From Arthrobacter sp. ok362 (GTDB lineage Bacteria > Actinomycetota > Actinomycetes > Actinomycetales > Micrococcaceae): a stretch of 38,875 nucleotides of DNA. The translations under genes were made by a program, and so were the position numbers. Below the pieces are notes generated by a model. It saw only the letters and a program-made list of their open reading frames with translations. It did no database searches and was not told the DNA's origin. The DNA lies in the NCBI RefSeq assembly GCF_900102785.1, contig NZ_FNGC01000025.1:1-38875 (forward strand), read 5' to 3'. Position 1 is the stretch's first letter; each line of letters begins with the position of its first letter. Shown here piece by piece: positions 8,401-15,348 of this stretch.

Positions 8401-8555
8401 TTCTGTGCGACGCCGGCAACGGCCGCGCCTTGCGCAGGGGCCGCGTTGGCGGGGGCGATCGCGATGCTGGACAGAAGGACCGGCAAGCCCAGGGTCAGTG
8501 CCGCGGCCCTCCGGAGTCCCCCGCTTCGAAGGAAGCTCTTTCCTGGTGATGTCAC
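5418..8555 (-). CDS. Secreted S8 subtilase with PA and C-terminal domains
   Basis: A 1045-residue extracellular serine protease. Order: signal peptide (1-38, ending ANA), I9-type propeptide (about 62-160, starting RYIVVLAEKP), catalytic domain with Asp200 (GVIDTG), His297 (SHGTHTAS), oxyanion Asn404 (SAGNSG) and Ser623 (GTSMASPHVAG). A protease-associated insert (about 430-560, KVVVCDRG) interrupts the catalytic domain, as in plant cucumisin-like subtilases. An Fn3-like module follows, then a pre-peptidase-type beta domain (NADFDMYVMTPGG, PTPGKYTIYANLY). GTG start with a GAAAGG site 11 nt upstream. The gene converges on the SSI-like cluster, separated by a bidirectional terminator. All catalytic residues are present, so it should be active. 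Confidence 0.93.
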   Translation of the reverse strand: MTSPGKSFLRSGGLRRAAALTLGLPVLLSSIAIAPANAAPAQGAAVAGVAQKNVDPNNYKDGRYIVVLAEKPSATYDGGTAGMAATKPASGKKLDANRAEVKKYKAHLEQKQAQVAGQQGVKMQRQFTAALNGFSANLTADQAVKLAKDPSVLLVAPDTENAPDYSSTDFLKLSGPNGTWNTKFGGKDAAGKGVVVGVIDTGYTPSSAYFAGQEVKPLTGSPVVGVPYRNADGKIEMLKADGDLFTGDCQVGTDFDGTACNSKVLSARYFGDAFAATVPPKNWAPGERLSPVDAASHGTHTASTAAGNADVEAMVDGRSFGQTSGIAPAAKLSIYKVCWEDNDPNTGGCYSSSSIDAIDQAIKDGVDVLNYSISGATDTTTDPVSMAFLSAASAGIFVAVSAGNSGPTASTVNHGAPWLTTVAATSFSQELQGTVEFSDGSKYRGASIMNSQVSNAGVVLAANAAAAGSTSPALCGPGSLDPAKIAGKVVVCDRGVVDRVAKSAEVKRGGGVGMILVNLTNSSLDTDKHSVPTVHVNPPATEAIKAKVAANPAITVSLVNKDTTGLPLEAQPQIAGFSSRGPLLAAGSDLLKPDVAAPGVAVLAGVSPIGTGGDNFGFLSGTSMASPHVAGFGALILAKKPMWSPATVKSAMMTTTSDVKNADGSKNTDVFATGAGQVDPARVLDPGLVYDATTEDYLAFARGTGFDVRIPGIGIIKPRDMNLPSFALGNLAGKIEVTRTLTALTPGVYKAKFSVPGIKVSVTPAVLNFTAAGEKRTFKVSFENHGAPLGKFATGSLTWQGANKNVASPIAVRPQSLVALSDVAFTSQGGNGSGDIKVVSGTNSPINMTLDGLSKADSTAVELVPGPFTGGQDASNVVKSVQVEAGAPLAKFSVISADPNADFDMYVMTPGGPLTVATSSASESVTIPNPTPGKYTIYANLYASPNNQATKASVDAAVLGKVAGKASLSPNPLRLANGKAGKVTLSWEGLQVGSYVGRVTFAGASDPTFVSVLVTPAGAVVVPPTSEEQGKIQNSDQSFAPNSAI

Positions 8556-8890
8556 GAGTGTTTGAACCTTTCGTAAAGGAACGGCCCGGCTTCTATACCG
8601 GGCCCAACGGACTGGCGGGAACTCACCGGACGATCGCCCGGCCTGCCCCGACGGATACCAGCCGATTCATACAGTACAGACTGAGAGCGAGATATGACAT
8701 AGACCACAAGGAGGTATTTAAAATTTGTCACGCAATACGACAATAATGCGATGGCCGGGTTGCTGAACTGCGTCAATTGGACCCTCCGGCCCGTACGGGC
8801 GCGCACCCCCTGCGGCGCCTCAGCGCGGGAGGACGCGGCCCTTGATGATCCGCGGGCCCACCGCTGGCCTATTGGGGGCCCACCGCCAGC
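8556..8890. other. Intergenic region between subtilase and small membrane gene
   Basis: This 335-bp stretch is more AT-rich around 8680-8750 than its surroundings and should hold the subtilase promoter (read leftwards). An isolated strong Shine-Dalgarno-like AAGGAGGT (8708-8715) on the + strand precedes only a 13-codon TTG frame. Near 8852-8895 two imperfect copies of GGGCCCACCG plus about 12 bp sit in tandem. I see no supported gene. Confidence 0.5.
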
Positions 8891-9076
8891 CTACTTTCGC
8901 GGAGTCCGGACGACGTCGCTGATCCATGCACGGGTCTTCTCATCCAGGGGACCGGCCACCTTGCTCGCCCTCGCCGCACGGTCGGCCTTGATCTTCTGCA
9001 GAACCATCCGGCCCAGCCCGGCGAACACTGCAACGGCCACAACAGACAACACCACGGATTTCGGTTTCTCAGCCAT
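8891..9076 (-). CDS. Small single-span membrane protein
   Basis: A 61-residue protein of unknown function: short basic N terminus (MAEKPKS), one hydrophobic helix (VVLSVVAVAVFAGLGRMVL), then a charged cytoplasmic-type tail. Lys/Arg before and after the helix make the topology ambiguous. The ATG at 9076 has AGGA about 9 nt upstream and is preferred to GTG at 9082. It stands alone between the subtilase and the purine cluster. Confidence 0.6.
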   Translation of the reverse strand: MAEKPKSVVLSVVAVAVFAGLGRMVLQKIKADRAARASKVAGPLDEKTRAWISDVVRTPRK

Positions 9077-9216
9077 GCGCACATCCTACTGACCCGCGGC
9101 GGCCCGGACCATAGGGCGCAGCCGCCCCGGCGACGCCATTTCTCCAGTTCAAGGACCTGCCCGTGAGGCCGCGTTCACACTCCCCGCCCGAATACGGCCG
9201 GACGCACCGGGGCCGG

Positions 9217-9222
9217 TAGAAT
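9217..9222 (+). promoter_or_regulatory. Candidate -10 box (TAGAAT) before purS
   Basis: TAGAAT lies 131 nt before the purS ATG and is followed by GGGCATGC; it resembles the TAGACT boxes elsewhere in the window. If used, purSQL has a leader of about 120 nt that includes the 23-bp element at 9311. The -35 is not recognisable. Confidence 0.4.
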
Positions 9223-9310
9223 GGGCATGCAAGCTCGCGGAGCGCCCTTTCACGCTGTATTCACCAAGCAGTCCTCAACACACAGCGGGTCGGCGTGAGA
9301 CGGCACCACT

Positions 9311-9333
9311 CCGCTGCGCCCTTACCCAACGCT
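9311..9333 (+). promoter_or_regulatory. 23-bp element shared by purS and purA upstream regions
   Basis: CCGCTGCGC followed by CCTTACCCAACGCT is matched at 22 of 23 positions by 28222-28244, upstream of purA. Here it lies 19 nt before the purS start on the coding strand; at purA it is on the strand opposite to the gene. It may be a purine-regulon site or a fragment of a dispersed repeat. Confidence 0.45.
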
Positions 9334-9352
9334 CACGCACAGGAGTTGCCGG

Positions 9353-9604
9353 ATGCCCCGGATCGTTGTCGACGTCATGCCCAAGCCCGAGATTCTGGAC
9401 CCGCAGGGGAAGGCCATCGTCGGTGCTCTGCCCCGGCTGGGCTTTACCGCTTTCAGCTCTGTCCGCCAGGGCAAGCGCTTTGAACTCACGGTCGACGGCG
9501 AGGTGACCGAAGAGATCCTGGCCCAGGCCCGCGACGCCGCGGAGACCCTGCTGTCCAACCCGGTCATCGAGGACGTCGTCAACGTCGAGGTCGTTGAGGC
9601 CTGA
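9353..9604 (+). CDS. purS: Phosphoribosylformylglycinamidine synthase subunit PurS
   Basis: An 83-residue subunit of the three-part FGAM synthase, which uses ATP and glutamine to convert FGAR to FGAM, the fourth step of de novo purine synthesis. PurS bridges PurL and PurQ and is thought to help ammonia transfer. The whole protein fits the family: MPRIVVDVMPKPEILDPQGKAI at the N terminus and NPVIEDVVNVEVVEA at the end. ATG with AGGAG about 8 nt upstream. It leads the purSQL operon with a 1-nt gap to purQ. Confidence 0.95.
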   Translation: MPRIVVDVMPKPEILDPQGKAIVGALPRLGFTAFSSVRQGKRFELTVDGEVTEEILAQARDAAETLLSNPVIEDVVNVEVVEA

Positions 9605-9605
9605 G

Positions 9606-10364
9606 ATGACTGAACTCCCCCTGATCGGCGAGGCTGTTGCCGTCGCTGCGCACCCCCGGCTCGCGGGTGCGAAGATCGGCGTCGTCACCTTCCCCGGCAC
9701 CCTGGACGACCGCGACGCCGCCCGTGCGGTCCGGCTGGCCGGCGCCACCCCGGTGGAGCTCTGGCACGCCGGCACCACCTTGGGCGACGTTGACGCCGTC
9801 GTGATTCCCGGCGGTTTCTCTTACGGCGATTACCTCCGCGCCGGCGCCATCGCCCGCTTCGCGCCGCTGATGTCCAAGATCATCGACGCCGCCAACTCCG
9901 ATGCCAAGCTGCCCGTGCTGGGCATCTGCAACGGCTTCCAGATCCTGACCGAGTCGCACCTGCTGCCCGGCTCCATGATCAAGAACGACCACCTGAAGTT
10001 CATGTGCCGCGACCAGGTGCTGCGCGTGGAGAACAACACGACGGCCTGGACCGGGGACTACGCCGCCGGCCAGGAAATCACCGTGCCGCTGAAGAACCAG
10101 GACGGCCAGTACATCGCCGACGAGAAGACCCTGGATGCACTCGAGGCGGAAGGCCGCGTCGTGTTCCGCTACGTCGGCTTCAACCCGAACGGCTCCCGCC
10201 GCGACATCGCCGGCATCTCCAACGCCGCAGGCAACGTGGTGGGCCTCATGCCGCACCCCGAGCACGCCGTGGAAGCCGGCTTCGGCCCCGAGATCGGCTC
10301 CGGCACCGAGGGCCTCGGGTTCTTCACCTCTGTCCTGAACAAAATCGTGGGAGACAACAAATGA
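9606..10364 (+). CDS. purQ: FGAM synthase glutaminase subunit PurQ
   Basis: A 252-residue class I glutamine amidotransferase that releases ammonia from glutamine for PurL. The nucleophile is Cys108 in GICNGFQ; the catalytic His and Glu are in LMPHPEHAVE near the C terminus. The N-terminal KIGVVTFPGTLDDRDAARAV and GGFSYGDYLRAGA are typical of PurQ. ATG at 9606, one base after the purS stop, is preferred over a TTG at 9594 inside purS. The stop overlaps purL (ATGA), so the operon is coupled. Confidence 0.96.
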   Translation: MTELPLIGEAVAVAAHPRLAGAKIGVVTFPGTLDDRDAARAVRLAGATPVELWHAGTTLGDVDAVVIPGGFSYGDYLRAGAIARFAPLMSKIIDAANSDAKLPVLGICNGFQILTESHLLPGSMIKNDHLKFMCRDQVLRVENNTTAWTGDYAAGQEITVPLKNQDGQYIADEKTLDALEAEGRVVFRYVGFNPNGSRRDIAGISNAAGNVVGLMPHPEHAVEAGFGPEIGSGTEGLGFFTSVLNKIVGDNK

Positions 10365-12694
10365 CGGAGACACCCTCAGTGGCGGCGCCCGCGGAGACCG
10401 CCCGGAAGTTCAACATCGACACCGTCGAGAACGCGGCCAAGACGCCGGACACCGAACTCCCCTGGGCCGAGCTGGGCCTGAAGCAGAACGAGTTCGAGGA
10501 GGTCGTGAAGGTCCTGGGCCGCCGCCCCACCGGCGCGGAACTCGCCATGTACTCGGTGATGTGGAGCGAACACTGCTCCTACAAGTCCTCGAAGAACCAC
10601 CTGCGCCAGTTCGGCGACAAGGTGACCGAGGAAATGAAGAAGGACATGCTCGTGGGCATCGGCGAAAACGCCGGCGTCACCAACCTGGGCGACGGCTGGG
10701 CCGTGACATTCAAGATCGAGTCCCACAACTCGCCGTCGTTCGTGGAGCCCTACCAGGGCGCCGCAACCGGCATCGGCGGGATTGTCCGCGACATCATCTC
10801 CATGGGCGCCCGCCCGGTAGCGGTGATGGATCCGCTGCGCTTCGGTGCCATTGACCACCCGGACACCGCCCGCGTCATGCACGGCGCCGTGGCCGGGATC
10901 GGCGGCTACGGCAACTCGCTGGGGCTGCCCAACATCGGCGGCGAGATGGTCTTCGACTCCGTGTACCAGGGCAACCCGCTGGTCAACGCGCTCGCCGTCG
11001 GCGTGATGCGCCACGAGGACATCCGCCTCGCCAACGCCTCCGGCAAGGGCAACAAGGTGGTGCTGTTCGGTGCCCGCACCGGCGGCGACGGCATCGGCGG
11101 CGCCTCCGTGCTGGCCTCGGAGTCCTTCGATGACACCAAGCCGTCCAAGCGCCCCGCGGTCCAGGTGGGCGACCCCTTCGCCGAGAAGGTCCTGATCGAG
11201 TGCTGCCTGGAGCTGTTCAAGGGTTCCCTGGTTGAAGGCATCCAGGACCTGGGCGCCGCCGGCATTTCCTGCGCCACGTCCGAGCTCGCCTCCAACGGCG
11301 ACGGCGGCATGGAGGTCGAGCTGACTTCCGTCCTGCTGCGCGATCCCACCCTGACCCCGGGCGAAATCCTGATGTCCGAGTCGCAGGAACGCATGATGGC
11401 CGTGGTCACGCCCGAGAACATCGCCGCGTTTGAAGCGGTCATGGACAAGTGGGCGGTGGAGTATTCCTGGCTGGGCGAGGTGACCGACACCGGCCGCCTC
11501 ATCATCACGTGGGAAGGCGAAGTGATTGTCGACGTCGACCCGCGCACCGTGGCCCACGACGGTCCGGTCTACGACCGCCCGTACGCCCGCCCCGAATGGC
11601 AGGACTCGGTCCAGGCCGACTCCTTCACCGGGTCCGTGCAGGACACCGGCCGCCCCTCCGCCCCCGCGGACCTGGCCGCAGCGATCACCGAACTCGTCGC
11701 CTCGCCGAACATGTGCGACAAGTCCTGGATCACCAAACAGTACGACCGCTACGTCGGCGGCAACACGGCCATGGCGTTCCCGGACGACGCCGGCGTGGTC
11801 CGGGTGGACGAGGAAACCGGCCTGGGCGTGGCCCTGGCCACCGATGCCAACGGCCGCTACACCTACCTCGACCCGTACCACGGCGCGCAGCTGGCGCTGG
11901 CCGAGGCTTACCGCAACGTCGCCACCTCCGGCGCCGTCCCGATGGCCGTCAGCGACTGCCTGAACTTCGGCTCCCCCGAGGACCCCGACGTCATGTGGCA
12001 GCTGGCCGAAGCCATCCGCGGCCTGTCCGACGCCTGCATGGTGCTCGGCATCCCGGTCACCGGCGGCAACGTCTCGCTGTACAACCAGACCGGGACCACC
12101 CCCATCCACCCCTCCCCCGTGGTGGCTGTGCTGGGCAAGTTCGACGACGTCGCCCGCCGCACGCCGTCGGGCTGGAAGGAAGACGGCCAGGCCATCTACC
12201 TCCTCGGCACGACGGCGGCAGAGCTGGACGGTTCGGAGTGGTCCAACATGCGCGGACACCTCGGCGGCCTGCCGCCCAAGGTTGACCTCGACGCCGAGCG
12301 CGAACTGGGGCAGATCCTGATCAACGCCTCCCGCGACGGCATGGTGGATTCGGCCCACGACCTCTCCGAAGGCGGCCTCGCCGCGGCCCTCGTGGAGTCG
12401 TCCCTGCGCTACGGCGTGGGCGCCCGGATCGCGCTGCAGGACGTCCTGGACCGCGACGGTGTGGACCTTTTCACGGCGCTGTTCTCCGAAACCCAGGGCC
12501 GCGCGGTCGTCGCTGTGCCCCGCTCGGAGGAAATCCGCTTCACGGACATGTGCACCGCCCGCGGGTTCGCGCACGTCCGGATCGGTGTGGTGGACGCCGA
12601 GGGTGGCACGCTGGAGATCAACGGGGTCGAGACCATGAGCCTCGATGCACTCCGCGAGGCCCACGAGGCGACCCTGCCGAAGTACTTCGGCTAG
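10361..12694 (+). CDS. purL: FGAM synthase catalytic subunit PurL
   Basis: A 777-residue small-type PurL, the ATP-dependent synthetase of the PurSQL complex. Recognisable parts are MYSVMWSEHCSYKSSK near residue 65 (family signature), FKIESHNSPSFVEPYQGAATGIGGI, the glycine-rich GGDGIGGASVLAS, and the second half-repeat with DCLNFGSPEDPDVMWQ and VTGGNVSLYN. Length is normal for the family. The ATG overlaps the purQ stop by 4 nt. A block of dispersed hairpin repeats follows the stop and probably ends the operon. Confidence 0.97.
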   Translation: MTETPSVAAPAETARKFNIDTVENAAKTPDTELPWAELGLKQNEFEEVVKVLGRRPTGAELAMYSVMWSEHCSYKSSKNHLRQFGDKVTEEMKKDMLVGIGENAGVTNLGDGWAVTFKIESHNSPSFVEPYQGAATGIGGIVRDIISMGARPVAVMDPLRFGAIDHPDTARVMHGAVAGIGGYGNSLGLPNIGGEMVFDSVYQGNPLVNALAVGVMRHEDIRLANASGKGNKVVLFGARTGGDGIGGASVLASESFDDTKPSKRPAVQVGDPFAEKVLIECCLELFKGSLVEGIQDLGAAGISCATSELASNGDGGMEVELTSVLLRDPTLTPGEILMSESQERMMAVVTPENIAAFEAVMDKWAVEYSWLGEVTDTGRLIITWEGEVIVDVDPRTVAHDGPVYDRPYARPEWQDSVQADSFTGSVQDTGRPSAPADLAAAITELVASPNMCDKSWITKQYDRYVGGNTAMAFPDDAGVVRVDEETGLGVALATDANGRYTYLDPYHGAQLALAEAYRNVATSGAVPMAVSDCLNFGSPEDPDVMWQLAEAIRGLSDACMVLGIPVTGGNVSLYNQTGTTPIHPSPVVAVLGKFDDVARRTPSGWKEDGQAIYLLGTTAAELDGSEWSNMRGHLGGLPPKVDLDAERELGQILINASRDGMVDSAHDLSEGGLAAALVESSLRYGVGARIALQDVLDRDGVDLFTALFSETQGRAVVAVPRSEEIRFTDMCTARGFAHVRIGVVDAEGGTLEINGVETMSLDALREAHEATLPKYFG

Positions 12695-12710
12695 TCCCCA
12701 CCGCCGCCCT

Positions 12711-12752
12711 AGCCTCGCAAGCTCGGCCAGGGAACCCTGGCGGCGTGGGCCC
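12711..12752. repeat. Dispersed 42-bp repeat (type A)
   Basis: CCTCGCAAGCTCGGCCAGGG continues into AACCCTGGCGGCGTGGGCCCA; its centre GGCCAGGGAACCCTGGC is a near-palindrome. A close copy is at 14272-14313 and two diverged copies (CCTCGCAGGCTCGGTCAGG) are in 30657-30757. Confidence 0.8.
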
Positions 12753-12761
12753 AAGTTCCAT

Positions 12762-12817
12762 CGATTGCTCCGTAACTGCCGTTTTGGACCCTCAGAACGG
12801 CAGTTACGGAGCAATCG
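12762..12817. terminator. 22-bp perfect stem between convergent genes (repeat type B)
   Basis: 12762-12783 pairs perfectly with 12796-12817; the outer ends read CGATTGCTCC and GGAGCAATCG and the loop is TTGGACCCTCAG. It lies between purL and the convergent gene ending at 12822, so it should act as a bidirectional terminator. The same outer ends occur in the repeats at 13819-13926 and 14248-14364, so it is also a member of a dispersed family. Confidence 0.8.
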
Positions 12818-12821
12818 TTCT

Positions 12822-13763
12822 TTAACGGCCAGGCCGCCAGCCGGATTGGACGAGCGCGGCGCGGACCTTGGCCACCGCGGCTTTGGCATCATGGTCCATG
12901 TGGCGCTTGGAGATCCGGACCTCGGTCCAGCCCAGGGCCGTGTACTTCTCCGAACGGGCGATGTCCCGGACGATCTGGCCCTCGTCGCTGTGGTGTTCGC
13001 CCTCGTATTCGATGCCGATTCTGTACTTTCTGTATGACAAGTCGGGTTCGTGGTGCCGGGTTCCTCGATCGTCGGTGATCGGCACGTTCAGCTCTGGTTC
13101 TGGTAGGCCTGCCCGGACCACGGCAAGCCGCAGCAGGGACTCCTGCGGCGAGTCTGAACCGACGCGAATGAGGGTGATCGCTGCCCTTGCCTTGCGGATT
13201 CCACGCTTTCCCTTGTGGCGGTCGATCATCCGCTGCAGATCCGCCAGGGTGCAGAGCGGCACATCCCTGCCCTCGAACTCCGGCCGAGGCATCCGGACGC
13301 AGCTGTCGCCGGCGACAACGAGTTCCTCTACGGTCAGCATTTCGGCCAGATCCAGCCAGGTCCGCTCCGGGGTGGTGATGGGAATCCCGTCCAGCAGCGT
13401 GATTTCGTCGTCGTAGAGCTTCATCCGGTGAACGATTACATGTGGCCGGTTGAGATGGGCCGCACCTTCGGGCCTGATCAAGTGGTACATCGGCGGTGCC
13501 TCCTTTTGTTGCCGCACCGGAAGCGAACCAAGCTCCGCCGCGGTGAGGTGCGACGCGGCGCATCGCTCATTGACCTCAATGAAAGGCCGCACTCGCACGC
13601 TCAAGGGAAGCCCCAGCGTTGGGGCCAGGCAACGAATCCCCCGGCCCAGCGCTGCGAGGGAGTGGTGGCGGAGCCGTTTCGGCGACACCCCGGCCTCTGC
13701 CGCTTCGACGACGGTAAAGGGGCGGCGCTGGAAATCGTCGGGCAGCGGGCGCGCGGTTTTCAT
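12822..13763 (-). CDS. DUF559-type protein with nuclease-like C-terminal domain
   Basis: About 313 residues. The N-terminal half (RRPFTVVEAAEAGVSPKRLRHHSL, LLDGIPITTPERTWLDLAEML) resembles the winged-helix/AbiEi-like region common in actinobacterial proteins. The C-terminal 120 residues (SPQESLLRLAVVRAGLPEPELN, then EPDLSYRKYRIGIEYEGEHH and WTEVRISKRH) fit the DUF559/Vsr-like restriction-endonuclease fold, with the D and E residues expected of a nuclease core. Such genes are abundant and mostly uncharacterised in Arthrobacter and mycobacteria; the AbiEi resemblance does not by itself show a toxin-antitoxin role and no partner gene is adjacent. Start uncertain: ATG at 13763 or TTG at 13811, neither with a good ribosome site. 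Confidence 0.7.
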   Translation of the reverse strand: MKTARPLPDDFQRRPFTVVEAAEAGVSPKRLRHHSLAALGRGIRCLAPTLGLPLSVRVRPFIEVNERCAASHLTAAELGSLPVRQQKEAPPMYHLIRPEGAAHLNRPHVIVHRMKLYDDEITLLDGIPITTPERTWLDLAEMLTVEELVVAGDSCVRMPRPEFEGRDVPLCTLADLQRMIDRHKGKRGIRKARAAITLIRVGSDSPQESLLRLAVVRAGLPEPELNVPITDDRGTRHHEPDLSYRKYRIGIEYEGEHHSDEGQIVRDIARSEKYTALGWTEVRISKRHMDHDAKAAVAKVRAALVQSGWRPGR

Positions 13764-13818
13764 GGACTCATGAGACCAGAACCGGGTCGACGCCGCAGAA
13801 GTTATCCACAACGCCCAT

Positions 13819-13926
13819 CGATTGCTCCATAAGTGCCGTTATGAAGCCTCAAAAGGGCGCCTACGGAGCAATCGACGGGGGGTAAGGAGCAATCGACGGG
13901 GGGTAAGGGGCAATCGACGGGGGTGA
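13819..13926. repeat. Type B hairpin followed by three 21-bp tandem tails
   Basis: CGATTGCTCC (13819-13828) pairs with GGAGCAATCG (13865-13874) across an imperfect inner stem. The right arm plus its flank, GGAGCAATCGACGGGGGGTAA, is then tandemly repeated at 13865, 13886 and 13907 (the last slightly diverged). It lies between the DUF559 gene (start 13763) and the DUF503 gene (end 13944), both on the minus strand, and shows no coding potential. Confidence 0.8.
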
Positions 13927-13943
13927 GGGAGCGTCGACCCGGG

Positions 13944-14237
13944 TCAGTCGTCGCTGCGGAGCTCCCGCTGCCGGGCGCTGAGGAGTTCGAGTTCGGGCCG
14001 GGCTGCCACGAAGCGTTCGACGGCGGTGAGCACCTCCACGAGGTGTGCCCGGTCGGGTGCCACCAGGCCAGCGCCTAACTGCGTACGCCGGTACTGTTCG
14101 TGGTCCCCGACCTCGGCCACGGAGACATCAAAGCGCCGCTTCAGCTCCGCCAACAGCGGCCGCACCACGGAGCGTTTCTCCTTGAGGCTGTGAACGTCGC
14201 CCAGAAGGATGTCGAATTCGATCCATCCGATCCACAT
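13944..14237 (-). CDS. DUF503 family protein
   Basis: A 97-residue small cytoplasmic protein. MWIGWIEFDILLGDVHSLKEKRSVVRPLL and then FDVSVAEVGDHEQYRR and RFVAARPELELL match the DUF503 (YlxP-like) family. In many bacteria this gene lies near infB/rbfA and has been linked to ribosome biogenesis, but here it is isolated among small hypotheticals. Length is normal. The ATG at 14237 is immediately followed upstream by the nested repeat block at 14248-14364, so its promoter must lie within or beyond that repeat. Confidence 0.85.
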   Translation of the reverse strand: MWIGWIEFDILLGDVHSLKEKRSVVRPLLAELKRRFDVSVAEVGDHEQYRRTQLGAGLVAPDRAHLVEVLTAVERFVAARPELELLSARQRELRSDD

Positions 14238-14247
14238 ACCCCAAGCC

Positions 14248-14364
14248 TATCCATTGCTCCCCACCGGCCCCTCGCCTCGCAAGCTCGGCCAGGGAACCCT
14301 GCCGGCGTGGGCCCAGGCGCCGTTTTGAGGCCTCAAACGGGCGCCTACGGAGCAATCGACGGGG
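14248..14364. repeat. Type A repeat nested inside a type B hairpin
   Basis: The left half-end CCATTGCTCC (14250-14259) and the right part ending GGAGCAATCGACGGGG (14350-14365) are the two arms of a type B element, like that at 13819. Between them lies a full type A copy (14272-14313), so the B arm is interrupted. The inner GGCGCCGTTTTGAGGCCTCAAACGGGCGCC also folds. No gene. Confidence 0.7.
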
Positions 14365-14682
14365 TTAGATGGTGAGTTCGCCCATCCGGTCCCAGCCTTC
14401 GCCGTCGAGCTGGCGGCTAATGATCCGGGGAGTTTCGGCCAGCGCCTGCGGCATGTCCGCCATGGCCTGCTTGAAGTGGGCGCTGTTTACGTGGTCTCCG
14501 GCGGCGTCGTCCTTGAAGGCCTCAACGAGGACGAATTCATTGGGGTCCTCCACGCTGCGGGACCAGTCGAACCAGAGGTTCCCGGGCTCCTGGCGGGTGG
14601 CCCGGGTGAAATCGTCCACGAGTCCCAGCCAGCGCTCGGACCAGTCCGGCTTGACCTTGAATTTGACGACGATGAAGATCAC
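14365..14682 (-). CDS. ABM-domain putative quinol monooxygenase
   Basis: A 105-residue dimeric ferredoxin-like fold protein of the antibiotic biosynthesis monooxygenase family (YgiN-like). MIFIVVKFKVKPDWSERWLGL, TRQEPGNLWFDWSRSVEDPNEFVLVEAFKDDAAGDHVNSAHF are typical, including the E-P-G-x-L and the A/N-H-x-x-S/T-x-H-F signatures. Members oxidise quinols or degrade small aromatics without a cofactor; the substrate cannot be told here. GTG start at 14682 with AAAGG about 10 nt upstream. Confidence 0.85.
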   Translation of the reverse strand: MIFIVVKFKVKPDWSERWLGLVDDFTRATRQEPGNLWFDWSRSVEDPNEFVLVEAFKDDAAGDHVNSAHFKQAMADMPQALAETPRIISRQLDGEGWDRMGELTI

Positions 14683-14731
14683 GGGCTGAGCCTTTCATTC
14701 GGATTTCCGGAGGTTCCATTCTTGCAAGCGG

Positions 14732-15334
14732 TCAGCAGGCGTTGATGGCCTCGCGGGCCAGTTCCTGCTGCCGCGGCGTGCCGATCCGGTCGGCCCACTG
14801 TTCGGCGAGCTGGAACTCCACCATGGCCTCGGTGCAGCGGCCGGCCTCGTGCAGCGTCCAGCCGAGGTTGTTGTGCAGCGAGACTATCCACCGTTTGGTC
14901 CGCTCATCGTGGACCGTGGAGGCATACTCCAGGGCGCTCCGGGTCCAGGTCTCGGCGTGGGCGGAGTCGGCAATGGCGAGCATGTGCAGCGCGTCCACGG
15001 CCAGGAATTCCTCGCCCAGGTGGTCCGCGAGTTCGGCGGCCTGCTCAAAGAGCGGCACGGCCATCTCGGGGTGGCCGCTGCTATTGAGCACCCGGCCGCG
15101 TTCCAGCAGCACGCGGACGGCGACAGTGGGCTCGTCGGCATCAACCGAATCCAGCAGGGCGTCGGCTTCCTCGAAGCGGCCCTGCAGACCGATGGCCCGC
15201 CCCAACTGGGTGGTGAATTCGGCGCGTTCGTCGGCGTCGTAGCTTTCATCTGCGGCGGCAGCCCGGAAACGGGCTTCGGATCCGGCGGGGTCGTCGAAGT
15301 TCCACAATTGGTCAAGGGTTTTCTGTTCCAGCAT
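14732..15334 (-). CDS. Tetratricopeptide-repeat protein
   Basis: A 200-residue all-helical protein with at least four TPR-like units: RAIGLQGRFEEADALLDSV, NSSGHPEMAVPLFEQAAELAD, ALHMLAIADSAHAETWTRSAL and NLGWTLHEAGRCTEAMVEFQLAEQWAD. TPR proteins mediate protein contacts; the partner is unknown. No signal peptide. Strong ribosome site AGGAGCAGGTGG before ATG 15334. The gene follows the DUF1990 gene by 14 nt, so the two are probably co-transcribed. Confidence 0.85.
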   Translation of the reverse strand: MLEQKTLDQLWNFDDPAGSEARFRAAAADESYDADERAEFTTQLGRAIGLQGRFEEADALLDSVDADEPTVAVRVLLERGRVLNSSGHPEMAVPLFEQAAELADHLGEEFLAVDALHMLAIADSAHAETWTRSALEYASTVHDERTKRWIVSLHNNLGWTLHEAGRCTEAMVEFQLAEQWADRIGTPRQQELAREAINAC

Positions 15335-15348
15335 CCACCTGCTCCTGC

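Noticed and set aside
6201..8549. 782-codon open frame antisense to the subtilase gene
   Set aside because: A shadow of the S8 protease; Gly/Arg/Asp-rich composition and no domain.
8708..8766. Strong Shine-Dalgarno AAGGAGGT followed by a 13-codon TTG frame
   Set aside because: Nothing downstream on the same strand would be controlled by such a leader peptide; probably coincidence within the subtilase promoter region.
10376..12892. Very long open frame antisense to purL
   Set aside because: Composition is Val/Gly/His/Asp-rich as expected of a GC-rich shadow; no family motif and purL on the other strand is unmistakable.
12822..13763. AbiE-type toxin-antitoxin system
   Set aside because: Only the antitoxin-like N-terminal resemblance is present; there is no adjacent AbiEii-type nucleotidyltransferase, and the C terminus is nuclease-like.
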